Positions 25,901 through 40,385 of a stretch of 64,000 nt of DNA are shown in pieces. The DNA is taken from positions 23,683 through 87,682 of the forward strand of contig ARYC01017120.1 of NCBI GenBank assembly GCA_000711775.1, given 5' to 3'. The position numbers were made by a program, and so were the translations under genes. Positions within the stretch are counted from its first letter, which is position 1, and each line of letters opens with the position of its first letter. Below the pieces are notes generated by a model that worked only from the letters and a program-made list of their open reading frames with translations, searched no databases and was not told where the DNA came from. Source of the stretch: Oxytricha trifallax (lineage: Eukaryota; Ciliophora; Spirotrichea; Sporadotrichida; Oxytrichidae).

Positions 25901-26283
25901 AGATATCTTTAAAAACACTGGAATGACTAGTTTCAAAATAAACCTGATAGATTTTACTAAAATTGAGAAATTTAATTATGTGCCTTAACCAGCAGTCTTC
26001 CGCAGTAAGCCACCTAACATCAAAATCTATCTTTTTATAAAAATTAAACGAAAATTAATAAGTTTAAAATAGAGAAACAGATTACTCAACTTATTTATTG
26101 TAAATCTACTTGGACAAGCCAGTATTTTACAAATTCCCATAGGTTAAAGATCCATTTATGAAGGGTTACATATATATGAACGCAACTTTTGTTAAGCTTA
26201 AGAAAATTGAAAGCACAAATACAGGTTCTAAGTATAGTTATGGAGAAGAGATAGCACTTCCTTCTTTTGCAACATATACCAGA
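19986..26283 (+). CDS. Giant ciliate multi-pass membrane protein, ectodomain MDSs
   Basis: Many short plus-strand coding blocks with secreted-protein character are separated by AT-rich IESs. Examples: HTSGGTENQYDKFFDVDF (about 20010), RRPMIAKYDLNVNY (20300), DGTAIRAIYVSGDF (20725), RLLSEGHDRLILMKIDY (21000), GYTALQESPYRTGAF (21305), WATTNVIDLTYEKSTD (21500), GGTQPTVRKVWLVNS (22120), DYFEPQEYVSPYMGMQAFD (25060) and DIFKNTGMTSFKI (25900). The first ones recall a beta-propeller with SBBP-like repeats, later ones a cadherin/Ig-like ectodomain; these assignments are weak. The block ends at ATYTR with the pointer ACCAGA (26278-26283). The frame then runs into TGA unless it is joined to the same pointer at 30461, which continues the protein. 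No start codon was identified. A decayed retroelement occupies the IES at about 22360-24170. Confidence 0.6.
22455..24035 (-). mobile_element. Decayed retroelement sharing the 3' tail of the 16144-17706 element
   Basis: Read on the minus strand, the 3' end (22455-22560) carries GGCTTGACCCT, GATCGGCGGTCC, CAGAGACCTCAATGTGATC and a (TTA)n-like tail, matching the plus-strand element at 17600-17690. Upstream, a coding-like ORF ends in TGA near 22616 (MDEALPILNRRIKDF start near 23190, basic C-terminus), with a TGA break near 23101. Further 5' there are open stretches with isolated TGAs to about 24010. The 5' boundary is a guess: a possible AT-rich target duplication is too simple to trust. It lies in an IES of the giant membrane-protein gene. 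A small plus-strand ORF at 23562-23732 overlaps it and is probably a shadow. Confidence 0.55.
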
Positions 26284-26362
26284 GAGGGAATTTGATAATT
26301 TTTCACTATAATTTAATATGATAAAGTTTGGGATATATTTTAAAATTTAAAACAGGTTGCAA

Positions 26363-26398
26363 TTATAAAAATTGAAGTAAAATTTGTAAATGCATAAA
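26363..26398 (+). repeat. Left terminal inverted repeat of the TBE-like element
   Basis: The core contains ATTGAAGTAAAATTTGTAA and then TGCATAAA. It matches the reverse complement of 30348-30383 with about one difference. It lies about 80 bp inside the left pointer, so the IES is slightly larger than the repeat-to-repeat unit. Confidence 0.85.
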
Positions 26399-26411
26399 TG
26401 TAATAATTATT

Positions 26412-27940
26412 TCATTAAATAAAATGTTCAACTAACTACTCCTTTAAATGACTTAGTTTTGGAATGGTGCTAAAATCTAATGTAAGATTGTTAAGAATTT
26501 TTATTCCATGTTCCGAAAACAACTTGTCTCTTCTTACATAAGATGCAAGTTCAAGAATGTCTTTACTTTTCTTTTACAACTCTTGGAACTTAGATCCAAG
26601 TAAAGCCTCGACTAATATGACAATTATAGAAAATATGTCCTGTCTCACATCACCATTAAAAATTTCCGGCAAATCTTAGGGATGCTAGTAAATGGTGGCT
26701 TGCATCTCGGGCACAAAACATCTCTAAGATATAAATGAGGAATACCTGTAATCAGTGAGAAATGTTTAGTGATAGTCACCTTGGAGTACTCTTACTGTCT
26801 TTAGGGTGATGAATCTGTGAACGATTCCTTATTGATGAAGCTCTTCAATCGCATCGATTAAACCTAAGATAAATTGAACCTTTTAGTATTTGCTTTTAGT
26901 ATTTTTAAGCAAATAAGCTAGTGACTAATCATAGTCTCTCTACTTTAAATGAATACCGTCGTCACCCCAATAAATTGCTTAATACTTGTCTTAAAGTTTA
27001 CACTTATTTTAATTTGATAAATGAGTAATTATTTTGAATTCATTCCAAAGATTTTGAAAAACACTATAGTCTTTTTCAAGATTTTTAAAAGCAATAACTT
27101 TCGTGGGTCCTTGAATTTATTGAAATTGATCAAGGCCTGATCTGACTAGGTTCTATTTCAAAGATAGGTTTTATATCTAATCAACCTCAAATTTTATGTA
27201 TGGGTGCAATTGATTTATTTTTTCATGAATGAATAAGCTTGCACTAGTTAGATTTATGTCAATGGGCTTTGATATTTGCGTGTTAATAATCATCACGCTA
27301 CTATCCTCAGATTTCTAATGTAACCCTCCAATTATTGACTTGTTATTCGAGATTTGAATTGAGTTTAATTACGAAGTTTCATCTTCACTCTCTGACTTAC
27401 AAAGTTTGCTAAGTTGTTCAGATGCTCTGGCTATTTGTGTCAAAATCTAAAAGAAAATTAATCAAAAATACTTACAATTTTTGAATAACCCATACTCAAT
27501 AAAATTTCAGAGTCATGAGTGCCAAGGTGAATAAGCAGCTTATTTTTCGACTTAAATATTTATGTCAGGGAATTGTCGTCGCAAATGAGGCATCGGTACT
27601 TGCCTCCTATTTTAAGTTGCATAAATTTACCACTATCTCTTTTGTGAACTTTAATGTGTCTTTTGAGCTCAGATGGAGTATAAATCTATTTGCATAAATT
27701 GCACTATTAGAGAGTCTTAGGTTTTTTAAGTTTACTTTTGGCTCGACTGGACCTCCTCACTTACCATTTAACATAAAAATTTATGTATTAGTCATCTCCC
27801 TTCTTAGCTTAATTGTGTACAGAAAGATCATTAATTTATGTCTTAGTAATTGGAGTTTGTTAAATATTTATGTCTTAAGAAATTTCACTTGAGTCGTCAA
27901 TATCATAGTTTGAGGATAAGGATGAAGAATCTCTTCGCAT
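26412..27940 (-). CDS. Transposon-encoded C2H2 zinc-finger/protein kinase fusion (57-kDa TBE type)
   Basis: A complete gene from MRRDSSS (27940) to TGA (26412-26414), with one 29-nt GT-AG intron (27447-27475), giving 499 residues (about 57 kDa). Domains in order: a Ser/Asp-rich start; one C2H2 finger, CNLC..ELKRHIKVH (about residues 90-110); a second, looser finger, CLIC..LLIHLGTH; a linker; then a kinase fold. The kinase looks degenerate: the HRD catalytic motif reads HRF, DFG reads TDY and APE reads VPE. It is therefore probably a pseudokinase, or one with altered chemistry. It is divergently arranged with the small ORF across 27941-28462. The 57-kDa ORF of TBE elements is known to pair zinc fingers with a kinase. 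Its role in transposition is unknown. Confidence 0.88.
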
Positions 27941-28462
27941 ATTTAATAACTATAATTTAATGATTCCTAATTAGTATATTAAAGCTAACATAAATTAAAT
28001 TATGGTTTATATTAATCTATTATTATTTGCAAAATGTGACATAAATAAATTCATGTCACTGTAACAAGACTAATTATGTATGTATAAAAATACATTTATG
28101 TATTAGAAGTTAATTAAGTGTTTTAATTAAAGATATTCCTTAATAAATTATGTCAAAAATCAGCGCAGTCTGCGCTGAAATAAAATCAGCGCAGACTGCG
28201 CTGAATTCATTCATACTTTTAGATTTTAAATTTTGTAAACACATAAATATAATTTATAAGATGTTTTCTTAATACATAAATAATGTCCTTATAGACTTAA
28301 GGTATGTTTGGGTGTAGTTAATTGAGTAATACATAAATGATTTAAGCCAATTAAATTTATTAATTTACTACCCTATTAAATTCAAACCAATTAGATTTGA
28401 ATTAATTTTATTAAGGCACATAAATATTTAATACTAAGACATAATTATTATTATATAGAGAC
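27941..28462. promoter_or_regulatory. Divergent intergenic region with ACATAAAT iterons and twin palindromes
   Basis: The spacer between the two divergent transposon genes carries repeated ACATAAAT or its complement (about 28000, 28040, 28095, 28243, 28275, 28333, 28417). Two 17-bp palindromes also lie there, CAGCGCAGTCTGCGCTG (28161-28177) and the same with A/T swapped at the centre (28187-28203), the only GC-rich words around. The ACATAAAT word continues into introns and flanks of the element's genes. These features look like protein-binding sites for expression or transposition; no experimental link is known to me. Confidence 0.5.
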
Positions 28463-29230
28463 ATGAATTACAATCTCGAGAACAATTAACAAAGTCTCAA
28501 GAACATAAATTTCAGAACTCTTGAGGGAAGTCTCAATACTAAGTTTGATTGGTATAATCACTTAAAATATTCATGTAAACATAAATTATTTTTATGTTTT
28601 AGTGGGCTCTCACATGCCAGCATTGAAGAAAACAAGCATGAAATTTATAAAGGATGTCCTCTCATCCAAGAAAGAGCTACTCAAGTCCGCTGATGTTATT
28701 TATGTTAACGTCCCAAATTATCCTGAACTCACCGTCAGCAACATATTTAATTATGTAAGAGATGATCATCTGCTATTGAAATATCTGGGCATTTATGATG
28801 GAGTCACTGATCTTCCCGGCAAATACTTTTTTTATGGGGTACTAGGGACTATCAAGAATGATTGGCTTACATAAATTATAAGAGAGCAGCAGCAGGCTAG
28901 GAATTTTGTTGCCGATGAAGAGATGAAAGGGGATTCAATAGTGATAAGCGAATAATTCCTTTAAGAAATTTAATCAGTACCTCACTTTTCAAGTAAGTGA
29001 AAATATAAATTTATGTTTTTGTAGAAAAAAAAGGGAAAGCTTTATCAATGCTGAAGACGAAGTCAATGGGAAGGAAATAGCAGAAAAAAAGAAAAAGGTT
29101 CGAAATTTCTACAATCCTTGAAGGCGAAGAGTACAAATTCTAAAAGCACGCACATAAATTTAAGTCAATCCAAGATGAAAATATGTTGATGAGGAGTCCT
29201 CCTTCTAAACGCATGCATTTCAACTAATGA
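28463..29230 (+). CDS. TBE-type small ORF, basic protein of 235 residues
   Basis: The start is MNYNLEN at 28463 and the end is TGA at 29228-29230. Removing two GT-AG introns (28575-28602 and 28993-29024) gives an unbroken 236-codon frame, which supports both the introns and the start. The centre is well ordered (VIYVNVPNYPELTV, FNYVRDDHLLLKYLGIYDG); the C-terminal quarter is strongly basic (GRKQQKKRKRF). No known domain is recognised. By place and size it corresponds to the so-called 22-kDa TBE ORF of unknown function (here nearer 27 kDa). The basic tail could bind DNA or target the nucleus; that is inference. Confidence 0.8.
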
Positions 29231-29328
29231 AAGAAATTAATTTTGTTGTCAATTTAATTTATGTGTTAACAATTTCTAATTTAAATATTTCTCAAACACT
29301 TTGTTTTAACAAACTTAAGCAGTGTCTC

Positions 29329-30261
29329 TCACTGTTTATGCAGTCTGACTTCTTTATTGACATAAATGATTATGTTACAGCATGATAATTTTTTATATCT
29401 TAATTAGAACTCCTTGTTGATTAGCAATTTCCTATAATCATGCTTCACTCTGGAAAATAAATTTTCAATGCAATTAAATTTTGAAGAATATGGAGCATTG
29501 AACAAAAGTTTCCACCCTTTGATGTCGGCTGCTTCCTTAAAAATCTTTGAGTGATGTGCTCTCAAATTATCAAGAAATATTGTCAATTGCTTTTCTTTGT
29601 AGTTATGCAAAAGGTCCTCTAATATATGAAGTAGGTCTTGAATTTTAATTGATTTTTTTACTATTCTAAATGCTTCAAGTCCATTTCTAGGGCTTATAAT
29701 TACCAAAGCTGCAAGGGTATCTAGTGTGAGACCTTGTTTCTTTAAGACTAAGTTTTAATATTTAGGAGCCCATGACTTCCATGAAGTTGAATGAGCCTTA
29801 AATATTGTCTCATCCAAGTAAACAATGTTTTGATTTTAACTTTTTAATTCACTAAGTTCAAGGTTCACTCTTAGTAAATCAATTTAAATTAAATTTTGTT
29901 TATGCTCTGTTAAATTGTAGTCACTCTTACAAATCTTGTACATAATGCCATTCTTCTTATATAAATTACGAAGTGTGGTATAAGAGATTTTAATTTCTGG
30001 AAATCTACGATGGAAAATAACTCCTCGTTGCTTTAATGAAAGTGTGATCTGCTCTTAAAGTGTTTTCTCAGAGATTAAATAGTTCATTTGCTCTAAAGTT
30101 AATTATAGTCCTTATTTTTTCTTTATAGGGCTTATGGTTTCTTTATTTTTCAATTTTTTAAGTAATTTTTATATTTCTTGTGTTTTTATCCCGAGTGTAT
30201 TTGCCAATTATTTTATAGTTACAAATATTTTATTGTTAGGTTAATATTAAGGTTTTCTGTA
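29329..30261 (-). CDS. Tc1/IS630-family DDE transposase (42-kDa TBE type)
   Basis: The frame is open from 30261 to TGA at 29329-29331 (310 residues). An N-terminal helix-turn-helix-like region (TIKQLANTLGIKTQEIQKLL, key L/I positions) is followed by the catalytic core: first Asp in VYLDET, second Asp in FLDNLRAHH, and Glu in NCIENLF. The last two are separated by 34 residues, the D34E spacing of Tc1/IS630 enzymes, and the APYSSKFN motif precedes the Glu. All catalytic residues are present. The frame upstream is closed by a TGA (30262-30264), and coding-like sequence there (FKKRICQNQFAYFDT) lies in another frame, so the N-terminus has a frameshift or an unseen intron. Confidence 0.9.
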
Positions 30262-30347
30262 TCAAAGTAGGCAAACTAATTTTAACATATTCTCTTTTTA
30301 AAAGGGTATACATTTCATATTTAAGAATAAATATATTTTAATTATGT

Positions 30348-30383
30348 TTATGCAATTACAAATTTTACTTCAATTTTTATAAA
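30348..30383 (-). repeat. Right terminal inverted repeat of the TBE-like element
   Basis: Reverse complement of the left repeat at 26363-26398, with core ATTGAAGTAAAATTTGTAA. It lies about 80 bp inside the right pointer at 30461-30466. Confidence 0.85.
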
Positions 30384-30460
30384 TGAATTTTGGCTTAAAA
30401 TATTTAATTTATTAATGAGGAATATACTTTAACATTTCTAAACCAAATTAAGATTCAAGC

Positions 30461-33400
30461 ACCAGAAGAAACTTAGTTACAACTTCAAGTTCGAATATTG
30501 GAGAGTACTGGCTAAAATTGAATCTAACTTCCTAGAAAAACGAAACATCTCTTTACTATGTGTAGATAGTTATCATGCCATAACCTGAAATCGATTGGAA
30601 GAAATATAACTTACAAAAGTATAAGTACTACTATAATTACTTCTTCGCAAACGGCACAATTTTATAGTGCATTAATCATTTACTCATTTCAAACTGTTTA
30701 ATATATTTCATAGTTTATGAAACTTTAATTTCATAAACTATGAAATTAAAATAAACTTTTTTTCTCTCTAAATGTCAGTCGTGGATTTCCCTGAAACAAC
30801 ATTGATTGATTATAATTATGACTCTGGAGCCTATTTAACATTTGATAAGAATCTCTAAGGTTTCATCTTCGAAAGTAACAACACAAATCTATGAAGTTTT
30901 AAATAGCCCTCTTAAAAATTATTTTTTCTCATTTTATGTTATTATTATTAATCTTTAAATATTTTATAATTTTAAAATCAAACTAGCTTATACTTACTGA
31001 ATACCTTCGAGTTCTACTATCAAAAATACTCAACTGAGACTGCAAAAATTGATCCTATGCAACCCTTAAATTGGACTTTGATAAATATCACTAAATCTAG
31101 TATGAAAGTTAGACTAGAGTACAAGGGAGAAGATTTATCAAGTTTTGTCAATGAGAATGATCAAATATATATTAGAACAATTTATATTCATCAATAATTG
31201 CTAATCAAACAAATTATAATATAAATGAATTTCAAATAGTGATGTATCAGTTGAAAGCATAGAATAGCACTAGTCAAGACGTTCAAAAATTAATTGTAAA
31301 AACCTAAACTTATAGTATTCCAGTTGACTAGGACAGTCCAAATTATTTGCTTAAAATTTCGATTGAAAGTTAAGGTTAAACTTTGGCTTAAATTGCTTCA
31401 TCAATCTATATATTTGCCATCTTTTTATAAGAATAAATTGAATTTTGCAATTGAAATACTAATTAATTTATTTAATTTCAATCTTATTCAGTAACATCGG
31501 CTTGTCTCTTCTCTAATCAACTGCTCTATAAATTAACTGGGGTTTTACAAATACATAACAACTAATCGCTTTTACCTCACTTATGGAATTCTAAATGCCT
31601 TCTTAAGTTTATTACTTTTTCCAACTCACCCAAGGTATTAGAATAAAATTCAATTAAAAATTTTATCTTGTATTTATTTTTTAGGTATTTTCAAGTTCAC
31701 GTTATTGTCCACCTATGAGATAACAAAGTTGATATTTGGAATAAACAAGAACATCTATAATTACTACTCAGCTAATTATGGAAATTTTGGCTTTCAAAAT
31801 CACCTGTTCATATTCATATAAAATTTATATTTAGTTACTTATCATAACTCCAATAGAAATATACATAAAAATGTTGTGTATATTCAACACAGATATAACC
31901 CTCTATCTCTTCATTTTCTATCCAATAATTATCCTATTAATAACTATAATTGGCTTTTTTGGAAGATTCAGTGTTTTGTAAGTAAAAAATTACTATTTTT
32001 AATTTTATATAATAATTTTCATTTTTCTGTAGATGCAACACTATAAAAGAGAAGCTAATGAGTTACTTCATCTTTGGATTTTTCATTCGTCTAACCATTC
32101 AAAGCTATCTATTAATCATGATTAGTGCGCTGTTGAATTTCGTAATGATTAATGATGAAAGTTTTGAGGATAGCTTCGAGTTGCTTAGTTATATACTAGC
32201 TGTGTTCTTCATGGTATGTTAAAATTATTAGTTTTTAAAACAAAAAATGATTAGATTTATTGACTTTTATATAGATTGCTTATTATTTAATTTTATAGGT
32301 ATTCATTCCTCTAGTGCCAATAACAATATTCGCGTGCTTAATGAAAAACTACAAATAAATCAAGCGGAAAAAACTTAGAAATATAATTGGAACATTTTTC
32401 TATCAAATTTCATCAAAATCAAGGCTTAAACTCGCTTATGGATTGTTTTAATTTTCAAGGAGACTTATTTTTGTGTTTTCTGTTGTCTTTTTGAAAAGCT
32501 ATACAGTATTCTAGATTTTTATAAAAACAACAAATATCTTCATTTTATTTTTTATTATAGATTCAGCTGAATGTGCTTGTTACAATGTGCTTAAGTATAT
32601 ATGTGATTGAAGTTAAACCCTACAAATCAAAAATCTTGAATTACCTTGATATCATTAACGAATCATTTTTCTTAATTTACAGTGTTTTCTTGTTCATTTT
32701 CACTGACGCCTATACAGATGATGCGAAGGTGTCTATATTTTTATTAGAATACTTTACATTACACCCAGATTATATATTTATTCTGATCTTTATATATAAT
32801 CTATGGGTTTAGTTTTGATTGCAATTATTGAATTCCCATATGTGATAAACACATGCTATCAATTCTACATTATTTACAGGCTTCTACGCTATAGAGTGTA
32901 TCACAGGTATTGCAGAAAGCGTAGCCCCGTAGAACTTGCAGATTCTATGATTGGTGGGAAATTATTGACTAAATTTGGAAAAGTTATCAAGATTAATGCT
33001 TAAAAGATGATGGATAATAACAATAGTTCTTTGACTTCGAGTATGAATTCACAGTAGGATATATAAATGCAAGAAATATTAAAAATGAAATTTGGAAATT
33101 AAATTTTCAAGATATTATCAAATATTTTTACTTTTATAGATATGCTATTGAGAATTAATAGTTTGGCGTCTGATTAAAATAAAGCAACCCTCGGGACAGA
33201 TGGCAGTGTAAACAAATTATCAGAGTCAAATAGAGATATGGAATAAATTATAAAATTTTTTCAATTATATATATAGTATTTTTAGGTAATTTTATTATCC
33301 CCTCTATAAATAGCAATAAAACAAAGAAAATGAGAAAAGACAAAGATATCTAATCAAGAAGATTGAAAATTGGTGTATAATAAGCTATTTTTTATTTTTT

Positions 33401-35639
33401 TATAATTTAATTTACATAAATTTTTATAATAAAACCCAGACTTAAAAACAAATTGTAGTAAAGCAAAGATCAACAATAAGAATACTCATTAAAAATATAT
33501 TAATTTATTAATATTTTTCCACAAATAAATTATAATGTTTTAAATTACTCTGATGTAGACTCAGTCAGCTCATACTCCTCAAGCAAGAAATCTATAACTT
33601 CCACAACATCCTCTACGAAGAAATACATTAAAAAATTGTTCAAATAAGACAAAAATCATTAATAAAAGCAGTTAAATGTCAATAAAAAGAAGTAAAAGGA
33701 TATTATTATATATTATTAATGCAAGCGTTTTAATTGTTAATTTTGAGAAACTACCTATATTTTCTATAAAAAAAATACTAGAAATTATTTACATATTATT
33801 TGGATATTAATGACTACTAGTTAGATACCATTCAGGAGACAGACCAGGATGATCAGTGGCCAATGACCAAAAATCAAAGAGAAGCAGTTGATGTTTCATT
33901 TTATAAGAAAGATGAATTCACAAGTGGCAATTATCATTAGCAACCTGATTATTATATAGTTATTTCATAGTAATATAATTAAAAATAAATTCATAAAGTT
34001 TATAATAATTTATCAATATTTTTAATGATTACTACTATGTTAGATAAGCTTCACAATAGAGGAATATAATATCAAATAATTTAACAGAACAAGCAGCATA
34101 ACAATTATAATTTCTTATTATTATTATAATTTTTTAACATTTTTTCAATTAATTAATATAAAAATATTAAGTTAAACAACTGACTAAAAACCAAATCGAG
34201 TCTCCCTTGAAAAGCCAAGAATCCCTTAGGAGTCAAAATCAAGCACCAAAAGAATAAACTAAATAACAACTTCAATTTTTGAATTAATAGAACAATTTAC
34301 TTTTGTCATAAGTTAAGCAACATCAAATAAGCAATAGCATTTTTTAGGCTAAACAAGAATAAGTTGATAGTAAAATTTTTAAATTTAAATAATCATTAGT
34401 AATTATCATAATTATTGTAAGTTGAATAAATTGCTGTCAAACTACAGTAAAATAATACTAGAAACTATATATATATATATATATATTATTTTTATTAATA
34501 TAAATTGATGATAAAGCTAGTAGCAGTATTGGGCATTCAAGAAAAGATTCATTTGCATCTTCAATAAACTCTAACCGTTCACATAAATAAAAGTCAAACA
34601 ATATTCAGATTAAGTAGGATGATAATAACTTATTGAATGTTAATAGTCAATCTAATAATAATGGTGTTTAAGATCTGAAGAATATATCTTTTTATTAGAC
34701 ATCAATAGGAGGGGATAAAATACAATTGTTATCATTTAAATAATTCAATTTAAAGAAAAAAATTTATATTTTATAGAAGAATATTAATTAATTATAATTA
34801 AAAGTGGAGCTTATTTATGTATAATTGATTAATTTAAATTTTAGTTTATTTTTAAAAATAAAGAATTGATTTACCCCTATCAAAAGTCTAATAGTAACAT
34901 TGATATAATTAATATTTATTGTTTTGATAATTTAATAAAAAATTACAATTTATGTTATTTTAAACAAGATGAAGAAAATGAAGAGAGGAAGAGTAACATA
35001 GATTCAGATGTATCAAGTGACATATAAGTCTCAAGCAATGAAAATACAAAATAATATTTTATTTTTTCAACATAAAATGATGATGATTTCAATGATAATG
35101 ATCAGTAAAACATAGAAAACTAGTAGACTATGAACGTACAAACCAAACGGTTTGGCATAATTAATAACCCTGACAATACCATCTAAGAGCTTGAAACAAA
35201 TAAAGATCCTTAGGATACATTAGTTGATATTGTTACTAGAATAAATTTAAAATATAATTTAATGATAATATGAAAATCATTGATTTATTTCATATATATA
35301 AGGATATGATAATTTACAGTATATATCACAAGCTATAGAATCTTTATATTTATAAAAATTCATACATACAAATATATTTTTATTTCAAAGAAATAAATAC
35401 ATTAAATTTAAATATCGTGATTTTAATTATAATTATAGGCCTTATAAAATAAATAAATATAATGATCAAAATTTTTGATTTTTTTTATAATAATGACTAA
35501 GTTTAAGAATAAAATTTTAATTAAGATTGTGAGGATTTAGATTTTATTTTATATAAGAAATTTTAATAATTTATTTTTAGATGATTCAATAACTTGTGAT
35601 TTCAATAATACATAGACACACCTTAACCTCAAAAGTTGA
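30461..35639 (+). CDS. Giant ciliate multi-pass membrane protein, C-terminal MDSs
   Basis: Continues the gene that pauses at 26283: joining the ACCAGA copies gives ATYTR-RNLVTTSSS in frame. After more ectodomain (30470-31420) comes the ciliate-type membrane domain: IGLSLLQSTALQINWGF and NTQQLIAFTSLMEF (about 31500-31600), then hydrophobic segments at about 31890-31980, 32090-32220, 32300-32340, 32460-32520, 32575-32790 and 32810-32890. This family is seen in ciliates as large surface proteins with a TRP/Flc-like membrane part; that resemblance is my inference. A long Asn/Ser-rich cytoplasmic tail follows in MDSs up to DSITCDF, with TGA at 35637-35639. GT-AG introns occur, for example about 32215-32300. 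Near 32800 two overlapping frames (..IFIYNL and MGLVLIAII..) need a one-base shift or an unseen small insert to join. Confidence 0.7.
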
Positions 35640-35914
35640 TTGAAATTAAAAGATAATTTAATTCAAGTTTATAATTTTTTATTACGAAATATTTAAGTTT
35701 TCTAATTTTAAGCATATTTCATATTATGGCTATTTTAAATTAAATACAAAAATTTTAATAATATATATATCCTTTTAATTTTATATTAGATATAAATATT
35801 AATTATATAGATTAATAAATACCTTTAATAATATTTAGATTTAATCCAAAAAATTTAAAGCAATAATAAATCATTAAATTAAATATAAACAATAACTTAA
35901 AATTAAAAATAAAA

Positions 35915-37565
35915 ATGAGATTAGTTAACGATCTTGGTAAGTTTTTCATAAAATATATTTCACAATTATCCTCCTATAAAATGGTAGTTCTATCTATTTT
36001 TGAAAACAAAACTTTACTATTCAACCTAAATAGTTTTAAAAATAAATTTATACAACAATATGAATTATATACATACATGTAGATGCCAATTAAATCAGGA
36101 AAATATTTGAAGTGCTAAGAGAAGAGACACATATTTTTAAGGGACTCTCTTTGGAGGAAGTTCTCTCAATGCTTTTATATATCAATTATATAATTTAAAT
36201 ATTTGTTATATAAATAACATTATCCCTTATGTTATATAAAATAAAAGTTTTTATGCTAAATGTTTTCAAAGTTCTAACGTTTAAAAGGTAATAAACCACA
36301 TTCTTACTATACAATTATGTAACAATTTATACACGAACTTTATCTTAAAAATCTAAGGACACCCAGAAAGATATAAAATATATATATTAATTTTTCATTA
36401 AAACCTCATAAATATGAATTCATAAATTTCAAAATAGAAACGACTAAATTTGCAAGAAGGGGGAAGATATAGATTTCTATGGATTATTTTTGCATGGAGA
36501 AGCCTTCGTGTCAATTGATAACTATAAAATTAAAACATTATCAATTGGGGATATGATTGGATTTATGTAGTTAAGTGAAATGGTCAATAGCAAAGAAGGT
36601 GCCAAACTTCATAATAAATATACTAGAATCATTTACAATCTATTTTTCCAGTCTGTGTATTAAGTAGCTATGAAATCTAAAATTTATTCAGTATAAAGTG
36701 ACAAACACAAATACGATATAATAGCTGAAACTGACGGTATTTTGGCTGTGCTTCCATTCGGAGAAATTAAAAGTGAATCAAGAAAATTCCCTCAAGCTGT
36801 AAGTTTATGGACTATTTTTTAAAAATCTTAACTTCTTTATTACACTTATCTAAATTCCTTTGAATATAGTGCTACAGAATTATGGAATTAGCAGCAAGGA
36901 AATCTCTAGATACTCTACACTATAACGTCCATGGTCATGAATATAACCCCAGTATCAAACATACGGCTACCTCTGGAGCAGCCAAAAAAGTCAGAGATTT
37001 TATACTTAAGAATCAGTTGGTAAGAGCCTTTTTGAAGGGAATTGATAGAAAAGATGAGAAATTTATCATGAATGCTATGAGAACTGTTTTCAAAATAGAA
37101 TGTTTTAATATTTAGGGAGTTTACATACATATAATGAGTTTTTTTTAACTACTGAATTTGATCCAGCAGAGAGACTTATTAGAAAACATACCAAAGATAG
37201 ATCAATTATATTTATAGCTTCTGGTTAATTTATGGCTTTCAAGGACACTGAGAATGTTCTGATTAATACTAAATAAAAATTCCAAAATGATCATTGTAAT
37301 GAATTAAAATGTAATCTACAAAGAAGGAGCAATATTGGGAATCACGGAATTCTTGAGAGATGACGAATGGCCAAATGATATTATATGCTCTTCAGCAGGT
37401 ATGATATGCAAGTTTAGTTTCGAGTCACTTCTTGACATGATAAATACATCCCCTATGAGTGCCATAAATAATGATTTAGTATCTTCCCCTAATAAAAAGA
37501 TATTTCCAATAAAACTATGTAGCACACTTGAAAGGCGAATATACAATATTTTGGATCGTTTTTAG
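35915..37565 (+). CDS. Cyclic nucleotide-binding domain protein
   Basis: The start is MRLVNDL at 35915, then a GT-AG intron (about 35935-36081), rejoining as DANQIRKIFEVLREE and FKGLSLEEVLSML. A first cNMP-binding-type beta-roll follows (FYGLFLHGEAFVSID, LSIGDMIGF, about 36470-36570), then a helical connector (36880-37110), RLIRKHTKDRSIIFIASG, and a second roll segment (YKEGAILGITEFL, about 37318-37360). Such domains regulate PKA-like kinases or channels, but no kinase or channel part is present. Several IESs break the gene (about 36175-36450, 36800-36870, 37110-37150, 37265-37315). No TGA is met in the last frame before it runs antisense into Vps4, so the 3' end, placed at a TAG (37563-37565) that should code for Gln, is uncertain. 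Confidence 0.65.
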
Positions 37566-37632
37566 AGCAAATTACATATAGTATTATATTTGATTAGTGA
37601 TATTATCTTTGTTACAATACCAACTAAAACAA

Positions 37633-40385
<2,753 letters not shown>

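Larger units (their letters stand above)
26284..30466. mobile_element. TBE-like Tc1/IS630 DNA transposon forming a 4.18-kb IES
   Basis: The interval is bounded by the pointer ACCAGA (26278-26283 and 30461-30466), and its removal rejoins the giant membrane-protein gene in frame. Inside are inverted repeats of about 36 bp (26363-26398 and 30348-30383) and three genes: a minus-strand zinc-finger/kinase protein (26412-27940), a plus-strand small basic protein (28463-29230) and a minus-strand D34E transposase (29329-30261). Known TBE elements of oxytrichid ciliates are about 4.1 kb, are removed during macronuclear development, and encode 42-, 22- and 57-kDa proteins, the last a zinc-finger/kinase; the set here matches. 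Unlike classic TBE1, no C4A4 telomere-like repeat is visible at the ends. All three genes look largely intact. Confidence 0.88.

Noticed and set aside
26284-30466. Telomere-like C4A4 ends expected for classic TBE1
   Set aside because: Neither end nor the inverted repeats contain C4A4; the element is therefore called TBE-like, not TBE1.
32573-33003. Two separate small membrane proteins
   Set aside because: Both are parts of the same membrane domain of the giant gene; the frame break between them is local.
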